64,000 bases of DNA, taken from Diphasiastrum complanatum. Taxonomy: Eukaryota > Streptophyta > Lycopodiopsida > Lycopodiales > Lycopodiaceae. The DNA lies in contig MU832103.1 in NCBI GenBank assembly GCA_029204225.1, positions 1 to 64,000 on the forward strand, written 5' to 3'. The stretch's first letter is position 1; each line of letters opens with the position of its first letter. The notes beneath the pieces were generated by a model. That model had not been told where the DNA came from. It searched no databases and saw only the letters and a list, made by a program, of their open reading frames with translations. The position numbers and the translations under genes were made by a program. This document shows, piece by piece, positions 34,440-45,600 of the stretch.

Positions 34440-35860
34440 TTACATAACCAGATCTAGGCCAAGTTTGGCTCTAAAAGTCTCAAACTTTTTTTTACTTAAA
34501 GCTTTCGTAAATATATCAACAACTTGTAATAACGTAGAACAATGTACGATACTTATATCTTCAGATTGTAGCTTCTCAAGCACAAAGTGATATTTTACCT
34601 CAATATGTTTTGTCCTTGCGTGAAAGATAAGATTCTTAGCCAATTGTATTCCAGTTTGACTGTCACAGAAAATAACAGTAGGATTTACCTGCTTCATGCC
34701 AATCTCACATAACAACTTACGTAGCCAAACAACTTCCTAGGTAGTAGAACTCAACGCTTTATATTCGGCTTCTATAGAAGAAAGAGAAATAGTATCTTGC
34801 TTCTTGCTAGACCATGAAAAACAACCGCTATCAAAATTGAAGGCATAACCTGTTGTTGACTATCTATACTTCCTGCCCAATCAGCGTCAACATAACCCTA
34901 TAACTTAGGTAAAACACTTTGTCTTTTGTAGATTAGGCCAAGGTTAGGTGTACCTTTCACATACCTCAAAATCCTTTTTGCAGCTTTCCAATGGTCCATA
35001 GTGGGTGATGACATGAATTGGCTAATCAAACTTACAACATAGCAGATATCAGGACGTGTAGTTGTAAGATATATCAAACTCCCAACTAGCTGACGAAATA
35101 GAGTAGCGTCAACATGTGCACTATCATCAATACGAGATAATTTCTTACTAGCTTCACAAGGGATGATGGAAGGTTTGCACTCTGTCATGTAAAATCTCTC
35201 CAATATCTTGCCCACATACTTGTTTTGACATAGCCTGATATCACTGCCAGTTTGCCATACTTCGAAATCCAAGCAATAGTGCATAAGATCTAAATCTGTC
35301 ATCTCAAACTGCTTGCATAAGTTAGCTTTGATAGAACGAGTGAGGTTCTCATCATTGTCCGTGATAATGATATCATCAACGTAAAGTACAATCAAGGCAA
35401 TGCTATCATCATTTATAAGAACATAAAGGTTTGGATCTGAATTTGTTCTTACAAACCCATGAGAAAGAAAGTAAATGTCAATGCATCCATACCATGCGTG
35501 TGGCGCTTGCTTAAGGCCATAAAGTGCTTTGTGTAGTTTACATACCTTATGTTCTTGCCCTTTTGCCATAAAGCCCTACGGTTGGACCATGTAAACTTCT
35601 TCCTCTAAGTCACCATTCAAAACTGCGGACTTCACATCCATTTGATGGATCTTTCACCCAAAATGAGATGCTAGGGCAATGAAAAGGCGTAGCGTAGTGC
35701 ACTTAGCCACTGGAGCAAATGTCTTTTCATAGTCAATTCCTTTGCTTTGCTCATAACCCTTCACTACTAGGTGTGCCTTATGCTTTGCTATCGTGCCATC
35801 CACATGAAACTTTGTTCTAAACACCCATTTGTTGTCAATGGGTTTCTTTCCAACTCCCAT
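34440..35860 (-). pseudogene. Element F reverse transcriptase and RNase H
   Basis: Minus-strand copia pol, distinct from A, B and G. 35654-35860 encodes NKWVFRTKFHVDGTIAKHKA, GYEQSKGIDYEKTFAPVAK. 34898-35569 encodes LHKALYGLKQAPHAWYGC, LIVLYVDDIIITD, LVGSLIYLTTTRPDICYV. 34440-34715 encodes CDSQTGIQLAKNLIFHARTK, HIEVKYHFV, VDIFTKALSK. The RNase H SDSDWA/SSTEAEY blocks in 34716-34897 are out of frame. Several stops separate the pieces. Confidence 0.85.
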
Positions 35861-35968
35861 GTATCATGCCTGTGGATGAATTCTATCTCCTCTTTCATTT
35901 TCCTTTGCCACTCTTTGTGACTTTTGCCTCATCAAAGGTTGATGGCTCTCGACACTTCAAAATGTCAC

Positions 35969-37225
35969 TCAATTTGAAACCGCAATTGTAGGGCTCCTAT
36001 TTTGTAAGAACGTTGCCACATTGCACGCTTCCGACCAAAGTGAATCGGCCAAGCCCATTTGCTTCATCATGGAGCGTGCACTCTCCATAATAGTCATGTT
36101 TTTCCTTTCAGCTACACCATTACTATGCGGCATGTGTGACTGTGTGAATTGTCTTTTGATGCCATGTTCTTTGCAAAAGTCCTCAAAATCATCAGATTTG
36201 TATTCGCCCCCTCTATTAGATCTTACCACTTTAATGTGTGCATCCAATCAGTTCTCTACCAAAGTCTTGAACTCCTTGAAACGAGCAAAAGCGTCAGATT
36301 TCTTCTTCAAGAAATAAATCTATGTCCTCCTAGAGTAATCATCTATGAAAGTCATAAAATAATATGCTTTCCCCAACGACATGGTCTTCATTGGGCCGCA
36401 CAGGTCGCTGTGAATGAGTACCACCGGTTTTTTAGCTATTGCAGCTCCAGCTTTTTTGAATGTCTCCCTGTGATGCTTTCCCATGACGCATCCTTCACAT
36501 ATTGTATGATGATCATCCTGCAATGCCGGTAACCCTATTACCATCTTCAGCTTTGCCATCAATCTCAAGCTCCCATAGTTCAAATGACCAAGTCTTTTGT
36601 GCCACAACTCAGATTGAGATGCTGTTGAGATAGCCAAACCATATTTTCCTGATTTTGCAGCATCCAGTTTATAAAGGCCACAGTTACTATCTCTATAACC
36701 TTTTGCCACCACTTTATAGTTGTGGTTCATATCCCTCATAAGACATCCATCCTTGACAGGTTCAACCTTAAGATGTTGATTTGCCATTACACCAACAAAA
36801 AGCAAACTCTTTTTGAGTCCAGGAACATAAAGCATATTAGGGATGTTCTTGATTTTACCATCAAAAAACTGCACAGGTACATTGCCCACACCCTGTATTT
36901 GGCATTCCTCCCCATTGGCTTGAGTGACTTTATCCCCATCATGGATTGGTGAGAATTTCTCAAACCAATTATTTTTCTCGATCATATGCCTTGTGGTGCC
37001 TGAATCTATGAACCATCTAGCACCATCATCAACTTGGGATGCCAATGCCGATGAAAAGACACTTGTCTCGTCATCTTCTCCATCATCTTTGGCAATGTTG
37101 CCTTGTTGAGTCACTTTTCCTGCCTTTATGTCCGCTTTCTTCTTGTAACACTCACGTGTCCAATGACCCAGTTTGTGACAATAGTAACATTTGTCTTTCT
37201 TCTTCTTTTTCTTTTTTGATGACAA
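35969..37225 (-). pseudogene. Element F zinc knuckle, protease and integrase
   Basis: 36320-37225 (301 codons) has a CCHC knuckle (CYYCHKLGHWTREC), the protease ARWFIDSGTTRHM, the pre-integrase ELWHKRLGHLNYGSL and the integrase start HSDLCGPM, FIDDYSRRT. 35969-36247 has the second half of the core. There the expected RSD-GGEY reads RSNRGGEY, so the second catalytic Asp is Asn. HSNGVAERKN keeps the Glu. A stop near 36317 splits the core. Inactive on these grounds alone. Confidence 0.86.
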
Positions 37226-37838
37226 CTCTCCCTCGTCATCATCATCCTTGAATTTCTTAGGAATCCTTTTCCATCCTTTCTACTTGCCTTTAGCAAGCAA
37301 GGCTTGATCCTCCTGTGGAGTTTGCCTTGACTTCACCACTTCGTGACGTTGCTCTTCCTGCAACATGATTCCGTGGAAGTCTTCAAAAGTAGGCAACCTC
37401 TCCCTCGAAGCAATGCCACTCACAAAAATCTATAGCCCTTCTGAAACATCGCTCATTGTGGTATGTACCAATTCAACGTCCCTAATTGGTTCTCCAATTG
37501 CCACAAGTTGATCTCTTAGCTCCTTTATCCTGGTGACGAAAGATTCCACTGATTCACTTTCTTCCATCCTTATTGCGTTCAATCTCGACTTCAAGAACAT
37601 GGCCCGAACTGGATTGTAAGATTGAAATTGCATTCTAAGAGATTCCCAAGCTCTCCTAGCCATCATGGCATCACTTATATGAGTGATCACATGGTCTTTC
37701 ACTAAAAGATTGATCAAGGACAATGCTCTCAGCCCCTTTTGATCAAAGGCCCTCATATGACTTGGAGTGGTATTTGGCCGGACTTCAATACCTACCACGA
37801 TCTCCCATAACTCTTTCTCCATCAAAATGCTCTTCATT
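37226..37838 (-). pseudogene. Element F gag, N-terminally truncated
   Basis: SFEMKSILMEKELWEIVVGIE, ALSLINLLVKDHVITHISDA, AWESLRMQFQSYNPVRAMFLK, ESFVTRIKELRDQLVAIGEP are typical of this gag class. A stop at 37430 divides it from the knuckle. The first 30-40 residues, the leader and the 5' LTR are missing: at about 37838 the text switches to plus-strand RNase H of another element. Confidence 0.82.
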
Positions 37839-38156
37839 TCAAAGGAAGTTTTATGGATCAAAAGGCTACTTTTGGAGCTAAAGTGTTATGCAGATGAAGA
37901 TTTACCAATTATCAAGAATGATAACATTTCTGCTCAGGCTCTTGCAAATAATCCATCATGCAAGGAGCAAGCATATTGAAGTGGCTCATCATTTTGTAAG
38001 AGAAAAAGTCATTGGGAGAGAGATCTCATTGGAGCATGTTTCATCTTCAGATTGTGTTGCAAATCTTCTCACCAAACCTCTACTCAAGAATGTTTTTATG
38101 AAGATGAGGTCTAACCTTGGCCTAATTTCAAAGTCTATGTTGATAGGAACATAAAT
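37839..38156 (+). pseudogene. Copia RNase H C-terminus, plus strand
   Basis: KEVLWIKRLLLELKCYADED, SAQALANNPSC, ARSKHIEVAHHFVREKV, VANLLTKPLLKN and RSNLGLISKSMLIGT, in two overlapping frames. It begins exactly at the KEVLWIK codons, where the minus-strand RNase H of element G breaks off 930 bp away. It ends with its natural stop just before a PPT and LTR. Confidence 0.82.
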
Positions 38157-38157
38157 T

Positions 38158-38170
38158 TTAAAAAGGAGTA
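38158..38170 (+). promoter_or_regulatory. Polypurine tract before LTR 38171-38769
   Basis: TTAAAAAGGAGTA directly precedes the TG of the LTR and follows the RNase H stop. Confidence 0.7.
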
Positions 38171-38769
38171 TGAAGATTATTAAAATATTATCTTCCTATC
38201 TCAAGTTTGGGGTCATGTCCATGGTGATTTCCACTAAAATTCATGCTGTACATAAAAGGAGTGTGAATTGAGCACATATCCTTCTAGTGTAGCTCGGATT
38301 TGAGCTAGATAGGTTCAATTATGATGACATGCAGATGTTTAGATAGCATGCAAAGTTTTACTGTATGCATGCAAGCCACATGCAATCAGTGCATGCAACA
38401 TGCAAAGTAGTTTCAGTGATCTACACATGTCTAGGCAGTTTTATGAGTTGACATGCAGTACATGCAACATACATGCATGTAGTTACACATGTAGATCTAT
38501 GGTAGGTGAATTAGTTCAGTTAAGTGGACTTTCCATTCAGCTCCACTGTAGGAATTCGAGTCTCTCTCATGTAGGAAAAGCTGGGCATGTTTTGCCACAT
38601 TGTGAATATAGAGATTTTGGTGTTTTGGACTCATTCTCTCTCTACCCGAGTTTTCTATGCTTGATTTTTTCTCTCTACCCAAGAGCAGCCTCTTTTTCCC
38701 ATATTGAACACTTAGAATTATTTCTGACATTCATTTCTCATAGTGAAGAGTTAGATTTTTTCATATTCA
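38171..38769 (+). repeat. Copia LTR with a dense RY-motif cluster
   Basis: 599 bp from TGAAGATTATT to CATATTCA, placed after RNase H and PPT, so it is a 3' LTR read on the plus strand. In its first half the hexamer CATGCA occurs nine times between 38328 and 38477. A weak TATA-like GAATATAGAG lies near 38605. The right edge touches the cut RNase H of element G. No second copy is in the window. Confidence 0.68.
38328..38477 (+). promoter_or_regulatory. Cluster of nine CATGCA (RY) motifs
   Basis: CATGCA at 38328, 38347, 38368, 38379, 38392, 38399, 38452, 38461 and 38472. RY elements are bound by plant B3 factors of the ABI3/FUS3/LEC2 type. That they act on this LTR is inference. Confidence 0.6.
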
Positions 38770-39905
38770 AGTGGTTGTAAGAGATTTGTATTCAGCTTCA
38801 CATGATGATAAGGAAATAGTTGCCTGCTTCTTTGATAGCCAAGAAACCAAATTTCCTCCAAGAAATATAGTGTAAGCACTTGTGGATTTCCTATCCAACC
38901 TGTCCCCTGCAAAATCTGAATCTAAAAAAGCAATCAAAGTCAGATCTTCTCCTTCATAGTAAAGTCCATAATCCAAGGTAGAAGATATATACCTCAAGAC
39001 TCTTTTATCCAACTTCCAATGATATAACTTTGGATCCTGCATGTGTTGACTTAGCTTATGAACACAAAAGCTTAGATCAGGCCTAGTCACTTTTAACCAA
39101 ATAAGTGAGCCAATAAGACTCCTATAAAAAGTGATGTCCTCAAAGGATTTTTCATCATCTTTAATAGGAACTTTTACAGTGTGTTCCATAGGTGTATCTA
39201 TGCCTTTACAGTCCTCCATATGGAATTTCTTGAGCATGAAAAGTGCATATCTACTTTGGCTTATAAATGCATGACCTTTCCAAAAATCTATTTCAAGGCC
39301 TAGAATATAGTGAAGAACTCCTAAGTCTTGCACTCAGTACCAAGTGCATGCTTAGTTTCTTCAACTAACTTCTCATTGTTTCCACAAAGAATGATATCAT
39401 CTACATAGATGAGAAGAATAATTACAAACTTATAATACAGAGAAGGGTCATATTCACTTAGACAAAATCCGAGTGATATGAGATAGGAATTGTTCCTTGC
39501 ATACCAAGACCTTGGTGTCTATTTCAGTCCATACAGACTTTCCTTCACAAAACCTGGAGGCTACTCCATATAAATCTCCTCCTCAAGGTAACCATTGAGA
39601 AATGCATTAGAAACATCAAGTTGGAACATACTCCATTTGTGAAAACATGCAAGAGAGATGAGTATTCGAATTGTTACCATCTTTGCAAGTGGTGCAAAGG
39701 TGTCTTCATAGTCAAGACCTTTGATCTGTGAGTAGCCTTTGGCACAAAGTCTTGCTTTATACTTATTGATAGATCCATCATGATTATACTTGATTCTGAA
39801 TACCCACTTACATCCAATCACATGCATGTTGTTTGGTGGCTCCACAAGCTCCCATGTGTTATTTGATATCAAGGCTTCAAATTCTTGGCTCATTGCTTCA
39901 ACCAC
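38770..39905 (-). pseudogene. Element G reverse transcriptase and RNase H, cut at the TTT codons
   Basis: 39561-39905: RT N-part (MHVIGCKWVFRIKYN, LCAKGYSQIKGLDYED, DVSNAFLNGYLEEEIYME). 39334-39560: a broken middle holding the YVDDII box out of frame. 38767-39333: LGVLHYILGLEIDF, SLIGSLIWLKVTRPDLSFC, FLDSDFAGDR, VSWLSKKQATISL and SSCEAEYKSLTTT. After TTT the frame ends in LTR sequence. Very close to element A in family. Confidence 0.85.
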
Positions 39906-39988
39906 TCCTTGGATTGAAAAGCTTCTTGGACATCCTTAGGCTCTTCATCTGATATAAAAATTACATGATAGAAAATTTCACCTTCCAC

Positions 39989-41200
39989 TTACTTCTTCAT
40001 CATATGTGAGCTTCCTTGGCTCAGATCTTGCTCGTGTAGATCTTCTGGTTGTGGTAGTTTGAATTTGCTCTCCCCAAGCCTCGGCCTTACCTCTTCTTGA
40101 ACAACATCAAGATTGATGATTGTAGACCTTACATGAGTCTCCTTGATCTGTGCATCATCCAAGTTAAACTTCTGATCTTCATGGAAGATCACATCTCTAC
40201 TAACAACTTTTTTGTCAGTAGAGGGCAACTAAACCTTGTATGATTTTTTAGTGGATGCATATCCTACAAAAATTCCTTTTACTGCACTAGGATCTTCCTT
40301 CTTCCTAGTTTCTAGAGGCACTTGCACAAAGCATACACAGCCAAAAATCCTAAGATGATCTACCTTAGGCTTTTTCTTGTACAACATCTCAAATGGTGTC
40401 TTTCCTCCTATTGCAAGATTTGAAAGCCTATTACAAAGATGGTTTGCACATGCAACTGTCTCTCCCCAAGATTCTTTAGGCAGAGAAGCTTCTAGCCTAA
40501 CGGCTTTTGCAACTCCATTTTGTTGAGGAGTATATGAACAAGAAAAATCTCTTTAAATACCCTCTCTCTCACAAAAGTCTTTAAACTTATTGGAAGTGTA
40601 TTCTCCTCCACTATCACTTCTTAAAGCTTTTAACTTGAAAGGAAACTGCTTCTCTACATAAGCTTTGAAAGTAAGAAAAACATCATAGACCATGGCTTTT
40701 GAAGACATCATATAGATCCAAGAATATCTTGTATAATCATCTACAAAAGAGACAAAGCAGTTGGCTCCTCCTTTGCTCTTAGTTGATGAGAAATGAACAT
40801 CAAAGTGTACAAGTTCAATTGGTTGCTTTGTCTTGATACTTGATCTAGGAAAAGACCTTCTGCGTGAATTTGCCAGCACACAAGCTTCACAAGGTAGAAG
40901 CTCCTTTGACAGTGTCTTTGGTAGACCAACAACTTTTTCTTCTTTGACCATAGATTGCATGGCTTTGAAATTGGGATGACCTAATCTCTTGTGCCACAGA
41001 TCCTCCTGTAGAACCTTGGTTTTATAAGCAATATCTGAAATGTTAGCACTCTCCCTAGAATCTAGTTTGTACAACTTACCAATTCTAGATCCTCTAGCAA
41101 TAACTTCATTTTCTCTTGAGATTATACACTTGTCAGCTTGAAACTTGACATCCAATCCACTATCAAACAATTGTCCTACACTAATGAGATTCTTGGTCAA
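39989..41200 (-). pseudogene. Element G integrase
   Basis: 40553-41200 holds TKNLISVGQLFDSGLDV, DLWHKRLGHPNFKAM, the HxxC-region CEACVLANS and the core: FDVHFSSTKSKGGA (usual His-Ser-Asp reads Phe-Asp), FVDDYTRYSW and RSDSGGEYTSNKF. 40229-40552 continues in other frames (NGVAK region, ANHLCNRLSNLAIG-like). 39989-40228 is the linker (VVSRDVIFHEDQKF). Frame breaks near 40553 and 40229. Confidence 0.82.
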
Positions 41201-42339
41201 TCTAGGTACATAAGTACATCATGTAAGCAAAAAGATTTTGATGATGATGCATGCAATGGAATACTACCTATTCCTTCAATTCTACACTCTACATCATTAG
41301 CAGTATAGATTGATTTTTTTGCACCTAGATATGGCATGAGATTAGTGAAAGAGTTTCTAGAACTAGACATATGGGAACTAGCCCCACTATCTATCCACCA
41401 GACTTCTTCATTCTTAAAAGGAAAAGATGAAAAAGTAGACATCATTAATGAATCCTCTCTTTCACTCTCTACACCCTCACACTCATCCTCATTAGTAAGG
41501 TTAGCTTGCTTAGATTGGTTCTTATTCTTGAAACAATTTGATGCATAGTGTCCTTTCTTGCCACAGAAAAAACACTTGATCTTTGACAGCTTCTTCTTGC
41601 CACTGGATGTTGCAGCTTGTGAGGACTGATCCTCACCACCTTCTTTGGCTTTGTCCTTCTTGAAATGTTGTTGTCCTTTGCCCTTGCCTCTTGACTTGTC
41701 TTTGATGAAGAGTGCTTTTTCATCTCCACCATCTTTCAATGAAAGTCTGTTGATCCTCAACATCTTGTTCTCTTGCCTGCTTTCTTCAGCAATGAGAACA
41801 CCTTGCAGTGTCTCCAAGGATGGTAGATCCTCCCTGACAGCATAAGTCTGCACAATATTCTCATACTCATTTCTAAGTTCATTTAGGACTACTTGAACAA
41901 GTTCAGTGTTCTTAAGAGCATCACTAATACTAGCTAACCCTTGATGAAGATTCTTGACTCTCATGACATATGATGAAGAACTTTCATCTACTCTCTGATA
42001 ACTTAGAAATATCTGGTTTTTAAGTGTAAGCAATCTAGAAGTATTTTTTATTTCATAGACTATTTTTAGAGTATCCCAAGCTTCCTTGGTAATGGTGCAT
42101 CTGATCTCTCTTAACACTTCATTAGTAGCATTCATTTTCATAAAATGAAGGGCAATTCTGGTTCTTTTGTGGAATGCTGCAGCTTCATTAGGTGCAGCAG
42201 GTTCTTCTTCAACTCCACTCACAATATCCATTACATCCTGTAGAATCAATAATGATTCCATTCTGATCTTCCACATTGCATAATTGGAAGATGTTAATCT
42301 CTCACTGTGCTTTAAGAAATGTGAACCAGATGAAGACAT
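41197..42339 (-). pseudogene. Element G gag and protease, best-preserved gag in the window
   Basis: One 380-codon frame with the ATG at 42339 (MSSSGSHFLKHSERL). In order: SNYAMWKIRMESLLI, VMDIVSGVEEEP, AWDTLKIVYEIKNTSRLL, SSYVMRVKNLHQGL, LPSLETLQGVLIAEESR, a lysine-rich stretch, the CCHC knuckle CFFCGKKGHYASNC (about residue 265) and the protease VWWIDSGASSHMSSSR (about residue 325). The frame is lost after CLHDVLMYLD. Gag itself has no stop or shift, so this copy could have made coat protein until recently (inference). Confidence 0.86.
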
Positions 42340-42936
42340 CTTCTTGGTGAGGAATTCTAGTAATGATAAAAAATTGAGGTGAAAGGATGTTGCTTGCTAT
42401 CTCAATCTAGGATCTAACACAGATGTTGATCCACCCTATGAAATCTAGCAACATATGTGAGAACAAATTCTCAATACAGAAAATCAATCTATCTTGAATT
42501 TGGATCTTGCTTCAGTCACAAAAGAAGAAGCACATGCAAGCAAGAAATCTATCTCTCCCATGAGTTTCAAAGTACTGATAAACTCTCTAGGAATTTACTT
42601 TCAACTCAAACACAGTAATATGTGTGAAATGAAAAGTCTAAGACCTTAGAACACTCACTTCTATCCAATGATAAAAAATGGAGTTCAAAGGATGTTGCTT
42701 GCTATCTCAATCTAGGATCTAACACAGATGTTGATCCACCCTATAAAATCATGGCTTATAGATTGCATATCAAATTTTCAGCATTTGCATGTAGATTTGG
42801 AATAGTCAGAGTTTGCATCTCATTTTGTGTGTAGATGCTGATTTTTCTACATTGGTGAGATTGGTAGAGTAGCTTCTTTTGTATCCCAAGATCTTTTTGT
42901 GGATTGGATCATCAATGATCTGAAATCCTTCACATG
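42340..42936 (-). other. Element G leader with an 84-bp direct repeat and LTR-like end
   Basis: 42362-42445 and 42667-42750 are nearly identical 84-bp copies, 305 bp apart, just upstream of the G gag start. Each contains GGATGTTGCTTGCTATCTC. No tRNA-iMet site of the usual form was found. 42751-42850 resembles the end of LTR L (TGTGTAGATGCTGATTTTTCTACA). The 5' LTR of G was not located. Confidence 0.5.
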
Positions 42937-43225
42937 TTTTGCTCATTGGCAGACTTTCATGCATAGCTGACAATGCTAACAGAACGCTAAGACTGCTCTC
43001 TACTTCTGCACACCTCTAGAAGTATATTTTCTTCTATCATTCTATCCTATACATATCCCATCTGGGGAAATTACAAGATAGCTTAGCAACTTATTACAAG
43101 AGAGGTTTAACGCTAATCTATTGGTTAGCCACCCTCTAATAATGTTGCTCTTGTTGTCGGTTGAGCGTGATAGTACAAGACTCCACGCTCGTCGAGCTGT
43201 TAGCGCGACTTGTTTCTAAATAAAG
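42937..43225 (-). repeat. Fragment of an H-type copia LTR
   Basis: Resembles 58470-58740: shared TTTTGCTC(A/G)TTGGCAGACTTTCATGCATAGCT and GAGCGTG...CACGCTCGTCGAGCT, then AGCGCGA(C/A)TTGTTT. Both ends of the LTR are missing. Orientation is given as for element H. Confidence 0.6.
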
Positions 43226-44543
43226 ACTATTTGTTTGCATTCACAAAATTATTTCATGTATTTTTTTATATTGGTGTCATATCATGCACACACTTTGAAT
43301 AAGAGTTCAATCATTGAGATAATAAAATGAAATGTTAACCATTATGCCATAGTTCCAAGGGCACAACTAGGATTTGAAAATAGCTGCTAAGCATCTTGCA
43401 TTCAATCTTAGACCATCACATTTTTTTTCAAGAAATTTGTGGCAATGCCTTGGCAATATACAACAACGTTTTTGTGAACATATAATTTTTTAGAAAAAGG
43501 TAGTGGCTTGTAGTATCCGACAGTCTTGGATCTCGTGGTTGTTTCTCTTGTAGTATCTTCAGAACAACTTCTTCTTTGTTTGCGGATTCGATTGTTCTTT
43601 GTGCTGTGCTGGTTTCTGGTCTTGCTTTGATTGCTTCGAGCCTTTCTTCTTCTTCTGTTTAGTCGTGCTCTTGTTGGTGTACAAAGCGTGAGAATCAGCT
43701 GAGGAACTAGAGGCTTCGTTCCTCCACGTGTTTGAAAATCAACATTCTTCACACTTTCTGGGGAACCAAGTTTTCAGTTCTATTCTTAGATTATGCTGAT
43801 TTTTTTGAGCACATATATTAGAAATCTAGAGAACATTTTTTGGGTGACTTTTTTTGCTATTTCTTGTCTCATTATTCCCCATGGAAATCCCTTCTCAATA
43901 TTTGCTCTTACTACGAGAAAATTCATGGGAATCCCCATCATCATGATGTAAATGAGAGTCATACTTCGAGAGGACATTGAGTTGGTCATACGGCCAATGC
44001 GTATTGCAAATTGTACCATGTCACCCTTTAGCAGCACCATCCTAGCTAGCCACATATATGGAGGCAATTACAGAGGTAGGTACATTTTGTATCATGAGAG
44101 TACAATTTAAGCTACTTGAATATAAAAGAAAGTGTTATATTGAAATGCTAGTATCTCAATAGTTGAGTGATCTTTCATTCAGTATGATCAGTCTCTCATT
44201 ACGTTCAATCGTGATCAAATTTGATTTTGATCAAGAATTGGTAGTCAGTCCAAAGAGGTGATGTCGGACTTTTATTGCCAGTTGTATGGATTGTAGGATT
44301 TCAAACATTGATTTTTATGAGATGATGATTCTTGTTTGTAGCCTCTTTTGAACGTAATTTCTTTGAAAGGTGTTGGTATGTTATGATTGAAAATGTTGAT
44401 TATATTCGTGTTCTTGTTATTAATCATGTGTGGTTCTTTTACCTCCTTTTATATTGATGAGTAGTATGCATAATTGATACATGAGCATAAGTAGACTAAT
44501 ATCAAAGAAATACTGAAAGTTTTGACTTTCAAAGTCTAGTGAG
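43226..44543. other. Unassigned DNA with a possible minus-strand coding remnant
   Basis: On the minus strand, 44050-43510 read in one frame gives a nearly open stretch rich in His, Ser, Lys and Gln (SKYDSHLHHDDGDSHEF, then KQKKKKGSKQSKQDQKPAQH), interrupted by about four stops. It could be a decayed gag tail or a nuclear protein; I do not recognise it. The other frames there (for example 43786-44067) look like shadows. Confidence 0.3.
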
Positions 44544-45600
44544 TGTTGGGGCATGGCATGACATCATCCATGTACAAATCCAATTGATCAAAACTATGGA
44601 ATTAAGTGTGAGAGATATGGCACTCAATGTGTGTAAGTTCAATCCACTGATCACATTGTTATTTCATTAATAGATAATAGTAAACGAGACTTTTAAGCCA
44701 TTTGTAAAAATTAAATGGTTTATGTAAAAATTACAGCAAATAAGGATCCTAAAACACTTGAAATGATGAGGGAAACAATAGATTATGATTTCATAAGATT
44801 AGCACAAGTTGAACCATCAAAATCCATCAAAAATCTATGCTTGAACCTCACTAAATGGCCCAAATCCTTGAAGAAGGCTTCACACGTGTGAAAGTACGGC
44901 CTCCCACAGTCTGAGTACTGTACACCAGACCTACATTCAATCCTATAATCATTAGTAATCACAAGTACTCAAACAATTATGAACATAGAGAGCAATTGCA
45001 CCATTATGAGAGAAAAATCATGAAATTGCTTGATTGATTTTGGTGAGATATCATCACCTGTATATACATGATCCATCACGGTTTTGGGCAGGTATGAGTA
45101 GCCCTAAACCTATCCCTAATGCTAATTTTGGTGGATCTTTCATCCCTACCAAGTTAGGGTTGGAATCTTGGAGATCCCTCAACAATGCAAAAATTACCAA
45201 AAATAGCTCCTATTTTTTCTCCCTTGTATCTAAGCATAATTTGGACTCATTCCAAAGGTTCTAACACTTAGGTCTACTTGAGAACATCCTTATGAATGGA
45301 ATCCTATGCTATTTGGCACGTGTGACAAGCCACATCATGACCATCTAACTATTTACAAGTCATATGACCAAAACTAGTCAAGCTAGAATTGTGAATTTTT
45401 AACAGTTTAGAGGCCTCAAAGTCAAGTTATTGAATAATAAAAGTACTTCCCACCAATTTTCAAATGCAAATAATAAGGGAGGTATAAATTGACCAATAAG
45501 AGTTCAAGTCGCCAAAATCCACTATAAATAATGGTACATTGTATTTCATTTCTCAAGTTCAATCAAAAGTTCTCTTCCTCCATGAAAGATAAACTCAATA
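44544..45600 (-). repeat. Ty3/gypsy LTR interrupted by solo LTR K
   Basis: 44544-44722 and 45405-about 45600 together match 51746-about 52060. Shared blocks are TGTTGG at the start, GAGAG(A/G)(T)ATTTGGCAC-like, TGTGTGTAAGT(T)C(C)AA, GATCACAT, then AGGCCT, GTCAAGTTA(C/T)TGAATAA, GG(C)CAATA(A)GA and AAAATCCACTATA(A/T)ATA (a TATA-like site). It is followed by minus-strand gypsy integrase, so it is the 3' LTR of that element. The inner end is not exact. Confidence 0.6.
44723..45404 (-). mobile_element. Solo LTR K with perfect 5-bp target duplication
   Basis: 682 bp from TGTAAAAATTACAG to GAATTTTTAACA, with near-inverted ends. It is flanked on both sides by gttta (44718-44722 and 45405-45409) and has no internal region, so it is a solo LTR left by recombination between two LTRs. 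Its end resembles that at 1740-1870, which sets the orientation. It contains a palindromic TTCACACGTGTGAA at 44879-44892. Confidence 0.82.

Noticed and set aside
43786-44067. Minus-strand 93-codon frame rich in Met and Ile
   Set aside because: Another frame of the same strand gives more natural protein text, so this one is probably a shadow.
44723-44760. LTR K starting at the TG at 44759
   Set aside because: That choice gives no target duplication; the TG at 44723 gives gttta on both sides.
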